Shown: piece after piece, positions 63,950 through 64,000 of the stretch
Position numbering within the stretch: position 1 is the first letter of the stretch
Layout: each line of letters starts with the position of its first letter
Assembly: GCA_014655195.1 (NCBI GenBank)
Contig: BNBH01000027.1
Location: 1-64,000, forward strand
Reading direction: 5' to 3'
DNA length: 64,000 nt
From: Streptomyces cellulosae
GTDB lineage: Bacteria > Actinomycetota > Actinomycetes > Streptomycetales > Streptomycetaceae
Notes under the pieces: generated by a model
Told to the model about the DNA's origin: nothing
Databases searched by the model: none
Seen by the model: the letters and a program-made list of their open reading frames with translations, nothing else
Made by a program: the position numbers and the translations under genes

Positions 63950-64000
63950 CTACAGTCCCGACTCCGCCGTGCGGACCAGGATGCGGCGGCAGTTCTCGCA
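63950..64000 (-). CDS. C-terminal fragment of a C4-type zinc-ribbon protein
   Basis: The window edge cuts this gene. The visible 16 residues CENCRRILVRTAESGL end at TAG 63950-63952. The C..C knuckle and the position upstream of the RNase H/phosphatase gene fit the zinc-ribbon (C4) protein that normally precedes it in Streptomyces. Confidence 0.65.
   Translation of the reverse strand, partial: CENCRRILVRTAESGL

Overview
The window is high-GC actinobacterial DNA, almost certainly Streptomyces. The RNase P RNA at 56936-57338 (minus strand) has the actinobacterial type A layout. The right-hand genes (EamA transporter, AraC and MerR regulators, yaaA, KDPG aldolase, bifunctional RNase H/phosphatase) look like ordinary Streptomyces chromosome. 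Most of the rest looks like an integrated conjugative element with cargo, whose right end lies at rnpB and whose left end is not visible.

Layout. 1-265: transposase tail interrupted at its stop codon by a 158-bp MITE-like element. 381-3690: acetyl-CoA synthetase, a degenerate SDR protein and a short adenylate kinase. 3743-4642: truncated, frameshifted phospholipase C remnant. 4774-6231: secreted beta-propeller lipoprotein. 6262-32125 (all minus): one long type IV secretion operon, read from 32125 downwards: small VirB2-like membrane protein, VirB8/TcpC-like protein, VirB6/TrbL-like channel, SCO6880-type PrgI/VirB4-N protein, VirB4-type ATPase, VirD4-type coupling protein, a DUF4913-like protein, an unknown protein, and a giant methyltransferase/SNF2/UvrD polyvalent protein. 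That protein is split by one in-frame TAG into 715-aa and 4969-aa parts. 32321-36070: excisionase-type HTH protein, secreted cell-wall hydrolase and small unknowns, including a truncated ynfA. 36437-39632: acetyltransferase, XRE/TPR regulator and three small Streptomyces-type regulatory or accessory proteins. 39792-46522: class I FxLD-type lanthipeptide cluster (PCMT-like methyltransferase, 65-aa precursor, LanB with a frameshift, LanC, and a second elimination-domain-like protein). 46641-52972: type I restriction-modification operon hsdM-hsdS-hsdR. 53404-54610: small zinc-ribbon protein and a frameshifted ATP-dependent DNA ligase. 55086-56743: excisionase and tyrosine integrase, ending 192 bp from the rnpB 3' end. 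57303-64000: chromosome.

How it fits together. The T4SS genes with the hydrolase would move DNA through the cell wall. Integrase and excisionase handle integration. The giant polyvalent protein (modification plus two helicases) and the hsd operon probably serve element-host and element-element conflict, and the lanthipeptide genes are cargo. A 15-bp motif ACANNTGTTTAYGAC occurs four times, always in intergenic control regions (T4SS/HTH divergent region, hydrolase start, and twice before xis-int), which suggests one regulator couples transfer and excision. No relaxase, replication initiator, tRNA or CRISPR array was seen. Several genes carry single-base lesions, so either the element is decaying or the assembly has errors.
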